64,000 bases of DNA from Symbiodinium natans (lineage: Eukaryota > Sar > Dinophyceae > Suessiales > Symbiodiniaceae), in contig CAJNDS010002213.1 of assembly GCA_905221605.1 (NCBI GenBank), positions 1,381,121-1,445,120 on the forward strand, given 5' to 3'. Position 1 is the first letter of the stretch. Every line of letters begins with the position of its first letter. Positions 1 through 10,490 of the stretch are shown piece after piece. The notes beneath the pieces are model-generated. The model was not told the origin of the DNA and searched no databases. It saw nothing but the letters and a program-made list of their open reading frames with translations. The position numbers and the translations under genes are program-made.

Positions 1-858
1 AACTCAGACCGACTTCACGATCGCTGTTTGGGATCTTTGGTGCTACTTGTATACTAAACGTTAAGAAGTAGGATGTACTAAGGTGCTGGGGCATGGGCTC
101 TTACTCTTTACTCAAGCCCCAAATATGGCTAGAAGCCCTGCTAGCCTACAGCGTGCACGCAGGGCTTCGCGCATGACCGCCATCATCCTCTCCATGGCCG
201 TTGGGTTGTGGGGCGGCTTCTTCAACTGGCGCTGGCCAGGGCCCCCAGCAGAGTTTCTCTGCCCCTTCAAACCCAAAAAAGGGCACCCTTTTTATTCCTA
301 GGTTCCTCCCGGGTCCAGTTTTTTAAGCCCGAACTTCCCCCTAAAAAAGCCCTCCCCAGAGGTTCGATCGTATGCTTCGAAGTACCTCATTACATCAAAA
401 CAAGGTTTTGTATCCAGCTAGAAATGGAGTTAGCCTTCGAACCTCAAGTAGAGCGCTAGAATAGACCAAGAGATTTCCCCCACACTCCAATCTGTTTCTC
501 AAGAAAAGCGGCGTGCAATGCACACGCAAATGAACGAAACGCGTGCCCGGCACTGTTAGGCCGGGTCTAGAGCTTACGCCTCGGGGCACGGGCATAGCAA
601 TTTAGCAAGTCAGGGTCTCGTATGCCCTCCCCCAACCCTCACAACCCCTGCAACCCCTAAAAGCGCCTGAGCCTCTGCATAAACCCTAAACCCTGAACCT
701 CTCTGCATGAACCCTAAACCTTTCTATAACCTCGGGCTCATCTAGCTGCTCCTGGTGAGTGCATGTAGGGTACCTTATAAAGATTGGTGAGTGTATGGTT
801 TTATGGGGTGTTCCGTTCAGGGATACTAGCAGTTAAACAAGACCCTACTACACAAGTA
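1..858. other. Repeat-poor flank, no supported gene
   Basis: This stretch contains only short open frames with no recognisable domain. Scattered CCCTAAA-like words begin at about 640. A word of the form AAAAGGGCACCCTTTTTATTCCTAGG at about 277-302 recurs with small changes at about 10,880-10,907, so it is probably a short dispersed repeat. Confidence 0.5.
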
Positions 859-937
859 CCCTAAAACCCTAAAACCCTAAAACCCTAAAACCCTTAAACC
901 CTTAAACCCTTAAACCCTTAAACCCTAAACCCTAACC
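859..937 (-). repeat. Telomere-like array in three variant blocks
   Basis: Successive blocks of CCCTAAAA, then CCCTTAAA, then CCCTAAA. Each variant is internally homogeneous, which suggests local expansion of individual variants and not random decay. Confidence 0.85.
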
Positions 938-1072
938 CAATGAAGCCCTATATACATGTGAACCACGAAACAACCCGCAAACCGGTGGCGTTTCAAGGCT
1001 CGCCTGGGTCTCCTGGTTCACCCTAATCGGGATGCTGAGCTCGAGGCCAGGGAGCGCGGCTGCTTTGTGTAG

Positions 1073-1169
1073 TTTAGGGTTTAGGGTTTAGGGTTTAGGG
1101 TTTAGGGTTTAGGGTTTAGGGTTTAGGGTTTAGGGTTTAGGGTTTAGGGTTTAGGGTTTAGGGTTTAGG
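1073..1169 (+). repeat. (TTTAGGG)n array, about 14 units
   Basis: Almost perfect tandem TTTAGGG units on the + strand. Confidence 0.95.
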
Positions 1170-2010
1170 CTAAGCAGGGCCCAGGGTGTGTAGTTGAGGG
1201 TTCAAAGATGAATCCTTTGTTGGGCGACAAAGGGGTTTAGTTCGGGGGTGAGCATATACACATGTGTATATATAATATAGGTAGATAGATAGATAGATAG
1301 ATGTAAAAATGCGGGAAACTGACTCTGCTTGCACTTAATCAGGTGGAAACCAGACATGGACATGGTCTTGGGTGGATTTTCCCCGCTCGATGGGAGTGCC
1401 TAAGGCGACTTTTGGATAAGAACAAGATGGCCTCTGCCGATCTTCATACAGATTCAAAAATAGCCCAAACCTGGGTTTTGGAGTACTACACTTTAATGCT
1501 TCTTTTGGTTCTGGGTTCCTATAATAGCTACTTATACCTAAAAAGTATATACTTTTTTTCCAGGGTCTACTCCAAAGCTAAGAAACATTGATTCCATTGA
1601 GGCATGGCTGAAAGAGACCCCCCAAATGTTAGACGTAATAATGTAACAGATGCTGCTGTTCCAAGGGGAACGAGATCAGGGGGCCGCAATCAGACATGGC
1701 GACCAGTAGAACGTGAAACAAAGAATCACCTATTTATGTATATATATATATATATGCATATGTTTATATGTATATACAGAGAGAGAGAGAGACATGCAGA
1801 TTCCCCCTTATCGAGAGTCATGTGTAGAAAGACCAGAGGGTTGAAGGGCCAACCTAGTTGTCATTTGCACGCTAAACTACAATATATCCACGGTACAATA
1901 GCACCTTGTCATAGCGGGGTAACTTTTTACATGTTTAAGGGTACTTAAACTCAATGAGGAAGAGAAATCTAAATTGTTAATACTATCCCAAGCATGAACT
2001 AGACAGAGGC
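1170..2010. other. Inter-array DNA with microsatellites
   Basis: Holds a GATA tract near 1280-1302, a TA tract near 1738-1756 and a GA tract near 1779-1791. Open frames here have no recognisable domain and no gene is called. Confidence 0.5.
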
Positions 2011-2053
2011 CCCTAAACCCAAACCCTAAACCCTAAACCCTAAACCCTAGACC
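2011..2053 (-). repeat. Short CCCTAAA array
   Basis: CCCTAAA and near-variants in tandem, decaying into CCCTAGA on the right. Confidence 0.8.
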
Positions 2054-2324
2054 CAGATTTTGAACTGCGTTCCGTGCGCCAGGAACACCGCCGGGCTCCA
2101 TGACCTGCAGAAGCGCGGGAAGCTGGCAGGGCGTCCCAGAAAGGAAGCTGGGTCCGGGTTTAGGGTTTAAACCTTGGGGCTGAGGAATTAGGGTTTAGGG
2201 TTTTGGGTTTAGAGGCCTTAGGCCCTGGACCTTAAGCTCGGCACCCGACAATTTCACGCCCGAGTCCCTAAGACCTCAGGCAGGGTTGGCAGTGTGTAGG
2301 GTTCGAGACTCAAAGCAATCTACT

Positions 2325-2420
2325 GGGTTTAGGGTTTAGGGTTTAGGGTTTAGGGTTTAGGGTTTAGGGTTTAGGGTTTAGGGTTTAGGGTTTAGGGTTT
2401 AGGGTTTAGGGTTTAGGGTT
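2325..2420 (+). repeat. (TTTAGGG)n array, about 13 units
   Basis: Near-perfect tandem TTTAGGG units on the + strand. Confidence 0.95.
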
Positions 2421-5069
2421 CTCATCTAGCTCTACAAGGTTTAGGTGGCTTGGGGTCTAACGTTTCGGTGGCGACGTTTTGCATTGAGATCTGCAAGGCC
2501 TTAGCCAGGCACGGACACCACGGTATTGTAGGCGCGGTTCTTAGGCCTCACAGCAAGTTGGAGTGTCACCACAAGATGGCGCTGCAACATCTTGACTATT
2601 CTTGACTATTCTGTTGATAAAGGCTTCGGTCGTATGAGTCGGAGGAGGTGTGGCCACGGACCCTCAAAAGCTCCCAAGGAGCGGCAGGCTACATCGTGCG
2701 CAACCAGACTTTGGGGGCCCAGGTCCTATACACCTTAGGGCGTAAGCCCGATATAAACCACATAGTTAAGCCCCGCAGAAAGTCCAAGATATACATACCG
2801 TGGACCCTAGAAGAAAACTCTACAGACCCAAAGCCGCAGATCCTGGTGCCAGGCAAGTGCACCGAAGTATCGGATCTCGGCGTGTGGGCCTCAGAAAGTG
2901 CTCTGGGCGGAGGTGTTAAGCAGTCAGGGAGCTTAGCGGGGTTGGGGACTCCGTGGAATGTTTTCATATTTTCTTATCGGGGGCTTGAGAGGAATGTTCT
3001 AGTTGGGGTGCGCTAGGGCTCGAGGGCGATCAGGTCAGGGGTATGCGGGGTATGCCGTGTGTAGAAGCTAGGCCACACTCTAAACCCTAAACTCCCTGAC
3101 TCCTTTAAATCCTTCGTTGAGGCCTTAAAGTGACAAACGTCTTCGGTACCCTCAAGGCCAAGACCCCTCAGCTCCCAGAAAGAAGCCTCCACCCTAAACA
3201 CGAAGCCGTGAACCCCCCAAAACCCGTTATAACCCTAAACCCTAAACCCTAAGACCCTCCGAGTGACTGTTTGCATAAACCCTAAACCCTGTAAGTGGCT
3301 TCAGTGTTTTCATGCCTCAGGCGCGCAGCGGCTGAGATGTTCTACCTGGTAATCGGGAATATCCTGTGGCAGGCAAGGCTTGGGGGTTTACGATATTCGG
3401 GGAGGTAGGGTTTAGGGTTTAGAGGGTCTATAGGGTTGAAAGGGTTTATAGGGTTTAGAGGTTGAAAGGGTTTATAGGGTTGAAAGGGTTTATAGGGTTG
3501 AAAGGGTTCAAAGTACCTTCTCGTTCGGGGGTCCTTATGATCGGGGGATGCTACTATTTTGGGGTCTATATGAGGGGTCCCTTCTTATCGTAAACCCCTA
3601 TTTTTTCGGAGCTGAGGGCGCTTAGTTTCTGGGCGGAGAAAGCGGTGCCACGGCCACGCCCACAAGCCCCGAGTCAAGTGACAAACCCCCAACGCTAAAC
3701 CGCTAAAGCCCCAAACCCTGAACCCTATATAAACCTCAAACTGCAAGCCGTTACCCCGAGCCCTGAACCCTGAATTCGAAGACAGAGTGACTCCGCATCG
3801 GAGGTAGTACTGGCTGTCCTCAAGAACGTGATCAACATGTTCATGCCCAAGGCCGTTTAGGTATGGGGTGTAGGGTTTGGGGGTTTTGTATAGGGTATAG
3901 GGTTTAGGGTTCAGGGTTCAGGGTTTAGGGTTTAGGGTTAGGGGGGTTGGGGTTCAGGGGGGTTTGGGGTTCAGGGAGGTTTGGGGCTTGGGGCTTGTGA
4001 GGGTTTTGGGGTTGAGGGTTTGGGGCGTGGGTGTGGGTTGCCAAATCCCGCCCCCTTGGCTATACGTGCACCCTAAATCCTCAACCTTGTTCTACAATCC
4101 CCAAGCTACATTACACAACAGAGGGCCTTTACAAGAATGTACGGGAATATACAGTACCGGATCGCCTACGAAGAAAACTTAGGGACTGGGTATGTAACCT
4201 TTACCCTCTTGTTGGGCTATATGGAATCCTACTATATGTAGCAGGTTAACCTTTTCTGGGCTAGGGTATTCAGCCCCGAAGAGGAGCTCCATTTCTACGC
4301 CCCCTGGCTGCCGTTCTTCAAGCTGGGTGAGGACGTCGACGTGGGCCCGGCGCCCAAACCGGGAGTATGCGGCCCTAAACCTTAAACCCCAAACCTTAAA
4401 CCCTAAACCCCAACCCCTAAACCCGAAGCGGCTTCGGCGGAGGTTTAAGTTCTTCGGGATGTCAAAGCTGGGGTCAAAGGACTCCGAATATTTTTATCTT
4501 GGGAAGACTCCCCAACCTCATCCTAGGTCTGGAAACCTCAAACCCCCCAAGCCCTAACCCCAAAGGTCGGCGGTTCACAGGTCTCCGGGCTTTCGGACGC
4601 TGTGATAGGAACTTTCAGCATTCTGCCCAAAGGCCCCCGGAGGAAAACAAGATCCTCAACCCTAAACCGCCCTAAGCCTTACAAGGTTCATGACTTGCTA
4701 AGAGTTCCAAGGTGTGGCTGCATACCACGCCACCAAGGACCCCGATCTGTTCGTTGGATCTTCCTGGTCTTTCGTTTCTGGGGGGCATGCCGGGCTTATG
4801 TCAGGGACCCTGAAAGGCACAATCTAAGAGTCGTAATAGCAGTTATAGAAAAATTGTTTTACGATTGCATACTGGTAATTAAGGGGATATTTGGTTACCA
4901 AGGGTCCTTATTTGGGGGGGGGGGGGAGGGGTTAGTGTAACCAAAACAAGTTAGTACTAAACCCTATACACTCATCATAAAGAAGGCTCAAAGCCCCATA
5001 CTCTCCCCTCCCAAAAAAAAGATAAAAACAAACAAGCAGATAATATTGGAAATATTAATCATCGCTTGA
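2421..5069. other. Mixed unique and degenerate telomere-like DNA
   Basis: Scattered CCCTAAA or TTTAGGG words occur at about 3230-3252, 3410-3510 (a TATAGGGTTGAAAGGGTT variant) and 3850-3970, with a G-tract at about 4913-4927. Open frames at 2648-3016 and 4602-4940 lack recognisable domains and have long competing frames on the other strand. No gene is supported. Confidence 0.5.
3526..3590. repeat. Dispersed short repeat, copy 1
   Basis: The segment runs from GGGGGTCCTTATGA to GGGGTCCCTTCTTATCG. A diverged copy with the same landmarks and about the same length lies at 14,389-14,453. Confidence 0.45.
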
Positions 5070-5154
5070 GATGTTCCCCTTATACTAACAGTCCGGTAGT
5101 ATAATTGGGGATACTAGAATCCTTAGTGAGGACTGTTAGGATAAGGGGAATATC
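5070..5154. mobile_element. Foldback MITE-like element, copy 1
   Basis: Inverted arms at 5070-5094 and 5130-5154 match at 23 of 25 positions (left arm begins GATGTTCCCCTTATAC). They surround a core of about 35 bp. A related copy lies at about 15,066-15,165. The size and arm structure fit a miniature inverted-repeat element; no transposase is present. Confidence 0.7.
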
Positions 5155-5279
5155 CCAACAAGCACACTCGAAAACCCCAAAGGCCCACTTGGCCCTCATC
5201 CCCAAGCCGTAAACCCTAAACCCACCTAACCGAAACGTGAGACCCTAAAGCCACCTAAACCTTGTAGAGCTAGATGAGA

Positions 5280-5368
5280 ACCCTAAACCCTAAACCCTGG
5301 CCCTAAACCCTAAACCCCAAACCCCAAACCCCAAACCCCAAACCCTAAACCCTAAACCCTAAACCCTG
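5280..5368 (-). repeat. CCCTAAA / CCCCAAA array
   Basis: Tandem CCCTAAA interrupted by a homogeneous block of CCCCAAA units, then CCCTAAA again. Confidence 0.85.
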
Positions 5369-5462
5369 CCCCCATAGAGTTTTCAGCGTTTTCCTTGGAG
5401 AGAGGACGGGGCCCAGTCCCAAGTCGGCCCGCACCACTTCGTCTGCAGCGTGAGGCGAGGAA

Positions 5463-6890
5463 GGGTTTTGGGGGTTGAGGGGTTCTAGGGGTTTTAGGGG
5501 GCTTTTAGGGGTTTCAGGGTTTTAGGGGTTTTAGGGTCGCTTGGTGGGGTTTAGGGTTTTGGGGTTTTGGGGGGTTTTAGGGTTTTAGGGGTGTTAGGTT
5601 TTTAGGGGGTTTTTAGGGGTTTTCGGGGTTTTAGGGGTGTTTAGGGGTGTTTAGGGGTGTTTAGGGGTGTTTAGGGGTTTTAGGGGTTTTAGGGGTTTTA
5701 GGGGTTTTAGGGGTTTTAGGGGTTTAGGGTTCTAGGGGTTTTAGGGGTTTTAGGGTCGCTTGGTGGGTTTAGGGTTTAGGGTTTTAGGGGTTTAGGGGTT
5801 TTAGGGGTTTTAGGGGTTTTTATGGGTTTCAGGGTTTTAGGGGTTTTAGGGTCGCTTGGTGGGTTTAGGGTTTAGGGTTTTAGGGGTTTTTGGGGTTTTT
5901 GGGGTTTTGGGGGTTTTAGGGTTTTTAGGGTGTTTAGGGGTTTTTGGGGTTTTAGGGGTTTTAGGGTTTTTAGGGTTTTAGGGGTTTAGGGTTTTATTGT
6001 TTAGGGGTTTAGGGGCTTTGGGGTTTTTAGCGGTTTTAGGGGGTTTGGGGTTTTTAGGGCTTTTAGGGCTTTTAGGGGTTTTGGGGTTTTAGGGGTTTTG
6101 GGGTTTTAGGGGTTTTGGGGGTTTTGGGGTTTTAGGGGTTTTAGGGGTTGTGGGGTTCGAGGGGTGTTTAGGGGTTTTAGGGGTTTTAGGGTTTTAGGGG
6201 CGTTTAGGGGTTTTTAGGGTTTAGGGTTTTGGGGTTCTAGGGGTTTTAGGGGTTTTAGGGGTTTTAGGGGTTTAGGGTTTTTAGGGGGTTTTAGGGGTTC
6301 TTATGGGTTTCAGGGTTTTAGGGATTTTAGGGTCGCTTGGTGGGTTCAGGGTTTAGGGTTTTTAGGGTTTTAGGGGTTTTTTGGGGTTTTAGGGGTTTTA
6401 GGGGTTTTATGGTTTTTAGGGTTTTTGGGGTTTTTGGGGTTTAGGGTTTTTTAGGGGTTTTTGGGGTTTTTGGGGTTTTGCGGTTTTTGGGGTTTTAGGG
6501 CTTTTAGGGGTTTTGGGGTTTTGGGGGTTTAGGGGTTTTAGGGGTTTTGGGGTTTTTAGGGTTTTAGGGGTTTTGGGGTTCGAGGGGCTTTAGGGGTTTT
6601 AGGGGTTTAAGGGGTTTTTAGGGGTTTTAGGGTTTTAGGGGTTTTGGGGTTTTAGGGGTTTTAGGCGTTTTAGGGGTTTTAGGGGTTTTCGGGTTTTAGG
6701 GGCTTTATGGGTTTTAGGGGTTTAGGGTTTTGGGGTTTAGGGGTTTTAGGGGTTTTAGGGCTTTAGGGTTTTGGGGTTTTAGGGGTTTTAGGGCTTTAGG
6801 GTTTTGGGGTTTTAGGGGTTTAGGGTTTTGGGGTTTAAGGGTTTTAGGGGTTTAGGGGTTTAGGGTTTTAGAGGTTTTAGGAATTAGGGT
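5463..6890 (+). repeat. 1.4-kb degenerate TTTTAGGGG array
   Basis: Long run of TTTTAGGGG units mixed with TTTTGGGG, GTTTAGGGGT and TTTTTAGGG variants. A non-telomeric marker, GGGTCGCTTGGTGGG, occurs four times inside it (about 5534, 5753, 5848, 6329), each followed by TTTAGGG-type words, so parts of the array were duplicated as larger blocks. No coding frame is supported. Confidence 0.9.
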
Positions 6891-7156
6891 TTCGGCTTAT
6901 GGGGTTAAGGGGTTGTAGGGCTTTAGGGCTTCGGGTTAGTGTTTAGGGTTGTAGGGGTTTAGGATTTAGTTTTGCGGAGGGTTTAGGGTTTTAGGGGTTT
7001 AGGGCGTTCAGGTGTTTAGGGCTGTCGGGTTTTAGGGTTTAGAGCTGTAAGGTGTTTAGGGTTTTAGGTTTAAGGGTGGAGGGTTTAAGTTCAGGATAGG
7101 GAATCGCTTCAGTTTGGAGGTTTAGAGTTTTAGGTATTTCGGTTTAGGCTCGGTCT
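6891..7156. repeat. Degenerate telomere-like tail
   Basis: Decayed TTTAGGG words between two homogeneous arrays, with no coding signal. Confidence 0.6.
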
Positions 7157-7466
7157 AGACCCTAAACCCTAGGGTTTAGGGGTTTAGGGGTTTAGGGGTT
7201 TAGGGGTTTAGGGGTTTAGGGGTTTAGGGGTTTAGGGGTTTAGGGGTTTAGGGGTTTAGGGGTTTAGGGGTCTAGGGGTTTAGGGGTTTAGGGGTTTAGG
7301 GGTTTAGGGGTTTAGGGGTTTAGGGGTTTAGGGGTTTAGGGGTTTAGGGGTTTAGGGGTTTAGGGGTTTAGGGGTTTAGGGGTGGGTTTAGGGGTTGGTT
7401 TAGGGGTTTAGGATTTAGGATTTAGGGTTTAGGGTTTAGGGTTTAGGGTTTAGGGTTTAGGCTTTC
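7157..7466 (+). repeat. (TTTAGGGG)n array then (TTTAGGG)n
   Basis: A highly homogeneous 8-mer array (TTTAGGGG, more than 25 units) to about 7387. Mixed units follow, and the array ends in canonical TTTAGGG units by 7466. Confidence 0.95.
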
Positions 7467-8389
7467 AGCCCTGGAAGGCACATGGACACGGCACACCCCG
7501 ATGGTCAGCGAGACCTGCAACTACACCGAAACACTGCCCGGGGCTGAGTGCCACGGGGCCCAATCAAGAGCGCAAAGGCGGTGGCGCCATAGTAGGGGTT
7601 AGGGTTTAGGCTTAGGGCTTAGGGCTTAGGGCTTAGCTTCAAACCTCCGTGACCATGGAAGCCAAAAAGCCCTACATCCTCAAACCCCAAAAGATCCCAA
7701 CAGGGTAGTTCTCTGAATTAGGGTCCCTCTTGGGGGTGCCGTACTATATATATATATACATGGGACGTAAACAGGGACCTTAATTTAATGAACTACCCAA
7801 AAAGCAGGCTGTAGATTGGAGTGGCTCAGACCTTCTGCAGACTCCACGTCCCTAAGGGTGTCTGGCTTAGAGGTAAGCATCCTAGACCCCCGATACCCCG
7901 AAAGACCTGAAGCCTCAACCCTCCCCCCAAGCGCCCTGAACCCTAAACCCCAAACCCTTTTGCTTTATTGGGCGTGTAGAAACGTAGGGTTTATTTAGAG
8001 GCTTAGGGTGTAGGGGAAACCCACAGCCCACCCGGAACCAGCAAGGGGTGGGGGGGTGGGGGTGGGGGGTTTAGGGTCTAGGGGCTTGGGATTAGGATCC
8101 CTTCTTCCTGGCTAAAATGGGGGGAGGCTAGACAGGGCGGACACCATTTTATTGAAACACACTTTTGGCAAAAATCGGGGTTACATCACCCATTTCAGCC
8201 TAGACGGGCAGCTTCATGCAAAGCACTCGTTTTTTGATGTTTGGAGGTTACATTTTTTATTTCATTGCCGAGTATGTGTGTGAGATGAGGAAAATGCATC
8301 TTTCTCAGAAAAGCGTTGGTGACTCGACGAGTGCAGGAATTCTTTCAAGCAGTGCGAACGCTCAGCAAGCAACGCTTCCCACGTAGGGC
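7467..8389. other. Inter-array DNA, no gene seen
   Basis: Contains a TA tract near 7745-7759, CTTAGGG variants near 7610-7635 and a G-rich run at about 8048-8070. The segment at about 8179-8210 (GGGGTTACATCACCCATTTC) recurs in diverged form at about 10,528-10,556. No gene is supported. Confidence 0.5.
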
Positions 8390-9720
8390 TCATTAGCATT
8401 GTGTTTCAAGGCAGCGTGGCAGGGCGGAGTGGGCAGTCCTGCGACTCGTCCTTCCTGCACCCGGTCACGGTTCGGAACATGCAACAGCTCGCGGGCAGCG
8501 CGGTGCTGCTGCGCCTGGGCAGCGCCGCGGACATGCACATGCGCAGGTCCCGCTTGTCGGAACTCAAAATCGGACAGTGTTTCAGCCTCTTACGCCGCCA
8601 GTTCTCAAACTCCGCAATGACTGCGCGAGGATACAGAGGCGAGTGCCCGGCAGCAGCGCCGTCATCTCCAAGGCTACGAAGAACACAGGCCGACGACGAT
8701 GAGCAGTTCATGAAAATCTCCATCCAGTCCCTGACCTGCGCCATGGACTTCTTTGCTCTTTGCAGCAACCAGCCCCCGAGTCCTTCCGGAAGCAATGCGC
8801 AGAGCATTGCCGCCAGGCAAGGGTTAGGGGTGGCGTGTCTACGATGATTGTCGTGTGTAGGGGTATCTAGTCGCTGCCGCTGCTTCCTGTCTCCCAGTCC
8901 TTGCAGGAGCCTGACTTCGACAGCCTACGCATGGAATTGCAGAAGGAGGAGGACTGCGCTGAGCTATAGTTGGAAGGGGGGACGTCGGCGGACATGGAGG
9001 CCTTCGCTCTGACATCCGAGCTGCGTACGACACAGCTTCGCCGTGCCCAACAGAACCATGCTACTCCGTGCGAGTGAAAGATAGGAAAATCTCTTGCAGC
9101 TGTGTGGAGAGGCCGAGGAGGATCAGCCAAGGCCCAGCCGGAAAGACCCTAAGACATTGCGGAGGCGCTTGCGAAAGCCATGTCTGTGCTGGGGAGGCCA
9201 GCGAAAACCTTTTCCGAGATCACCAGCCAGGTCTGGACCCTGTTGCGAGAGCTGCGCTGCAGGGGCTTAGGATGAAAGTCTCCAAATCTTGCAAATTGCT
9301 GCAGTTGTCGTGTGCGACTTGAGAACAGCTGAATTGTTCGAAAGAGGCATGGCCAAGGGCGTGCCACTCGTGATGCTATACTTGCTGTTGAGCTTCCCAG
9401 CTCAGACGGTAAGTGTAAGCTTGGGAGGTGTTCTGCTATCCCATCTGTCGCCCACCCTCATGTCCTACATCCTGGCATTCATCATGTTGACATCTTTCCT
9501 GATGTTGATGGTACCCGTTCGTGGGATGTGGGTGCCTGCAACAGGATGGTCAGCGGAGAGACTTCAAAGGGCGCAGCCTTCCGGAAATTGAAATGCTAAG
9601 GGGTCAGCCGGGCTACGTTCTTCGGCTCCTCGGAGGTTCAGTTGCCCGAGATCAAGGAGCCTTCAAATTAGACGTTAACATAAACCTGGCTGAAAGGTTG
9701 AATTTGTAAAGGTAAAGCTT
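8390..9720. other. GC-rich gene-like island, possible pseudogene exons
   Basis: This stretch lacks telomere-like words and is GC-rich, like the exons of the cargo genes further right. Both strands hold frames of 60-148 codons, including 8401-8847 (+), 8406-8807 (-) and 9289-9591 (+). The last has a hydrophobic segment. None shows a domain I recognise and the frames overlap, so this may be unique non-coding sequence or remnants of a gene. A protein-level search of all six frames would decide. Confidence 0.3.
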
Positions 9721-10149
9721 CCGGCCTTCAGAGAAGAAGCCTGGTCCTTGACACGCTGAAACCCGAAACCATGTTTAGGGTTTAAGGCTTAGGCTCTAGG
9801 GTTTAAGGTTTCGCCTCCACAGGGTTTAGACTGCAGGGTTTGTGTTGCTTGTTCCAGGAGAGCCTTGGCAGCTGTGAGAGGAAGGTCACCCAGAGGACGA
9901 GAAGCAGGCCAGCAAGCAAAATCTAGCCAAAAGACAAGAGCACCACAATCAAGCTTAGAACTTAGTCCGAAACCTTGAGCCCGACAACCCCAAAACCCTG
10001 AACCAGAAACCACGAGGGCGTAAATCTTTAAACCCTGAACCCAAGCACTTTGAACCCTAAACCCTGTCACCTTAACCCTACACTCGCAAACCCTGAATCC
10101 TCAAGCCCTTTAACCTTAAAACCTTAAAGCCCAAAAGCCCTAACACCCT
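9721..10149. other. Degenerate CCCTAAA-rich DNA
   Basis: Scattered CCCTAAA or CCCTGAA words, with no coding frame I can support. Confidence 0.5.
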
Positions 10150-10490
10150 GAACCAGTAACCGCTGCCAAGGAGCTGCAAGTGGTGCTGCAGACCATGGGC
10201 GACTGATGGCACTGCCCGAATTTGGCCAAGGAGAAGTCGACCTTGACAAATTGGCCAACGCTTTTTCCCAGACCTTCACTTTGGCCAATTGGTCCTGGAA
10301 TATAAGGGCATGGCAGGCCCTAAACACCACTGAGACCCCACTGATGGTCAGGCTGATTGCCTGGATGCGCAGTGCCCGAGAGTGTGACAGCCTGGTTGGT
10401 GAGAGCAGAGATGAGAGAAGGCTGAGGCTCAGGGATGCAAACCATGCAATGCTGCACGGCTACATCTAGGCATCTCTGCGACCTAGAGGC
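10150..10490 (+). other. Gene-like island, possible exon remnant
   Basis: The + frame 10,206-10,469 (87 codons) looks more protein-like than its surroundings, with several Trp residues and a basic stretch near its end. It has no recognised domain, and CCCTAAA-type repeats lie to its left. It may be an isolated exon or chance. Confidence 0.25.
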
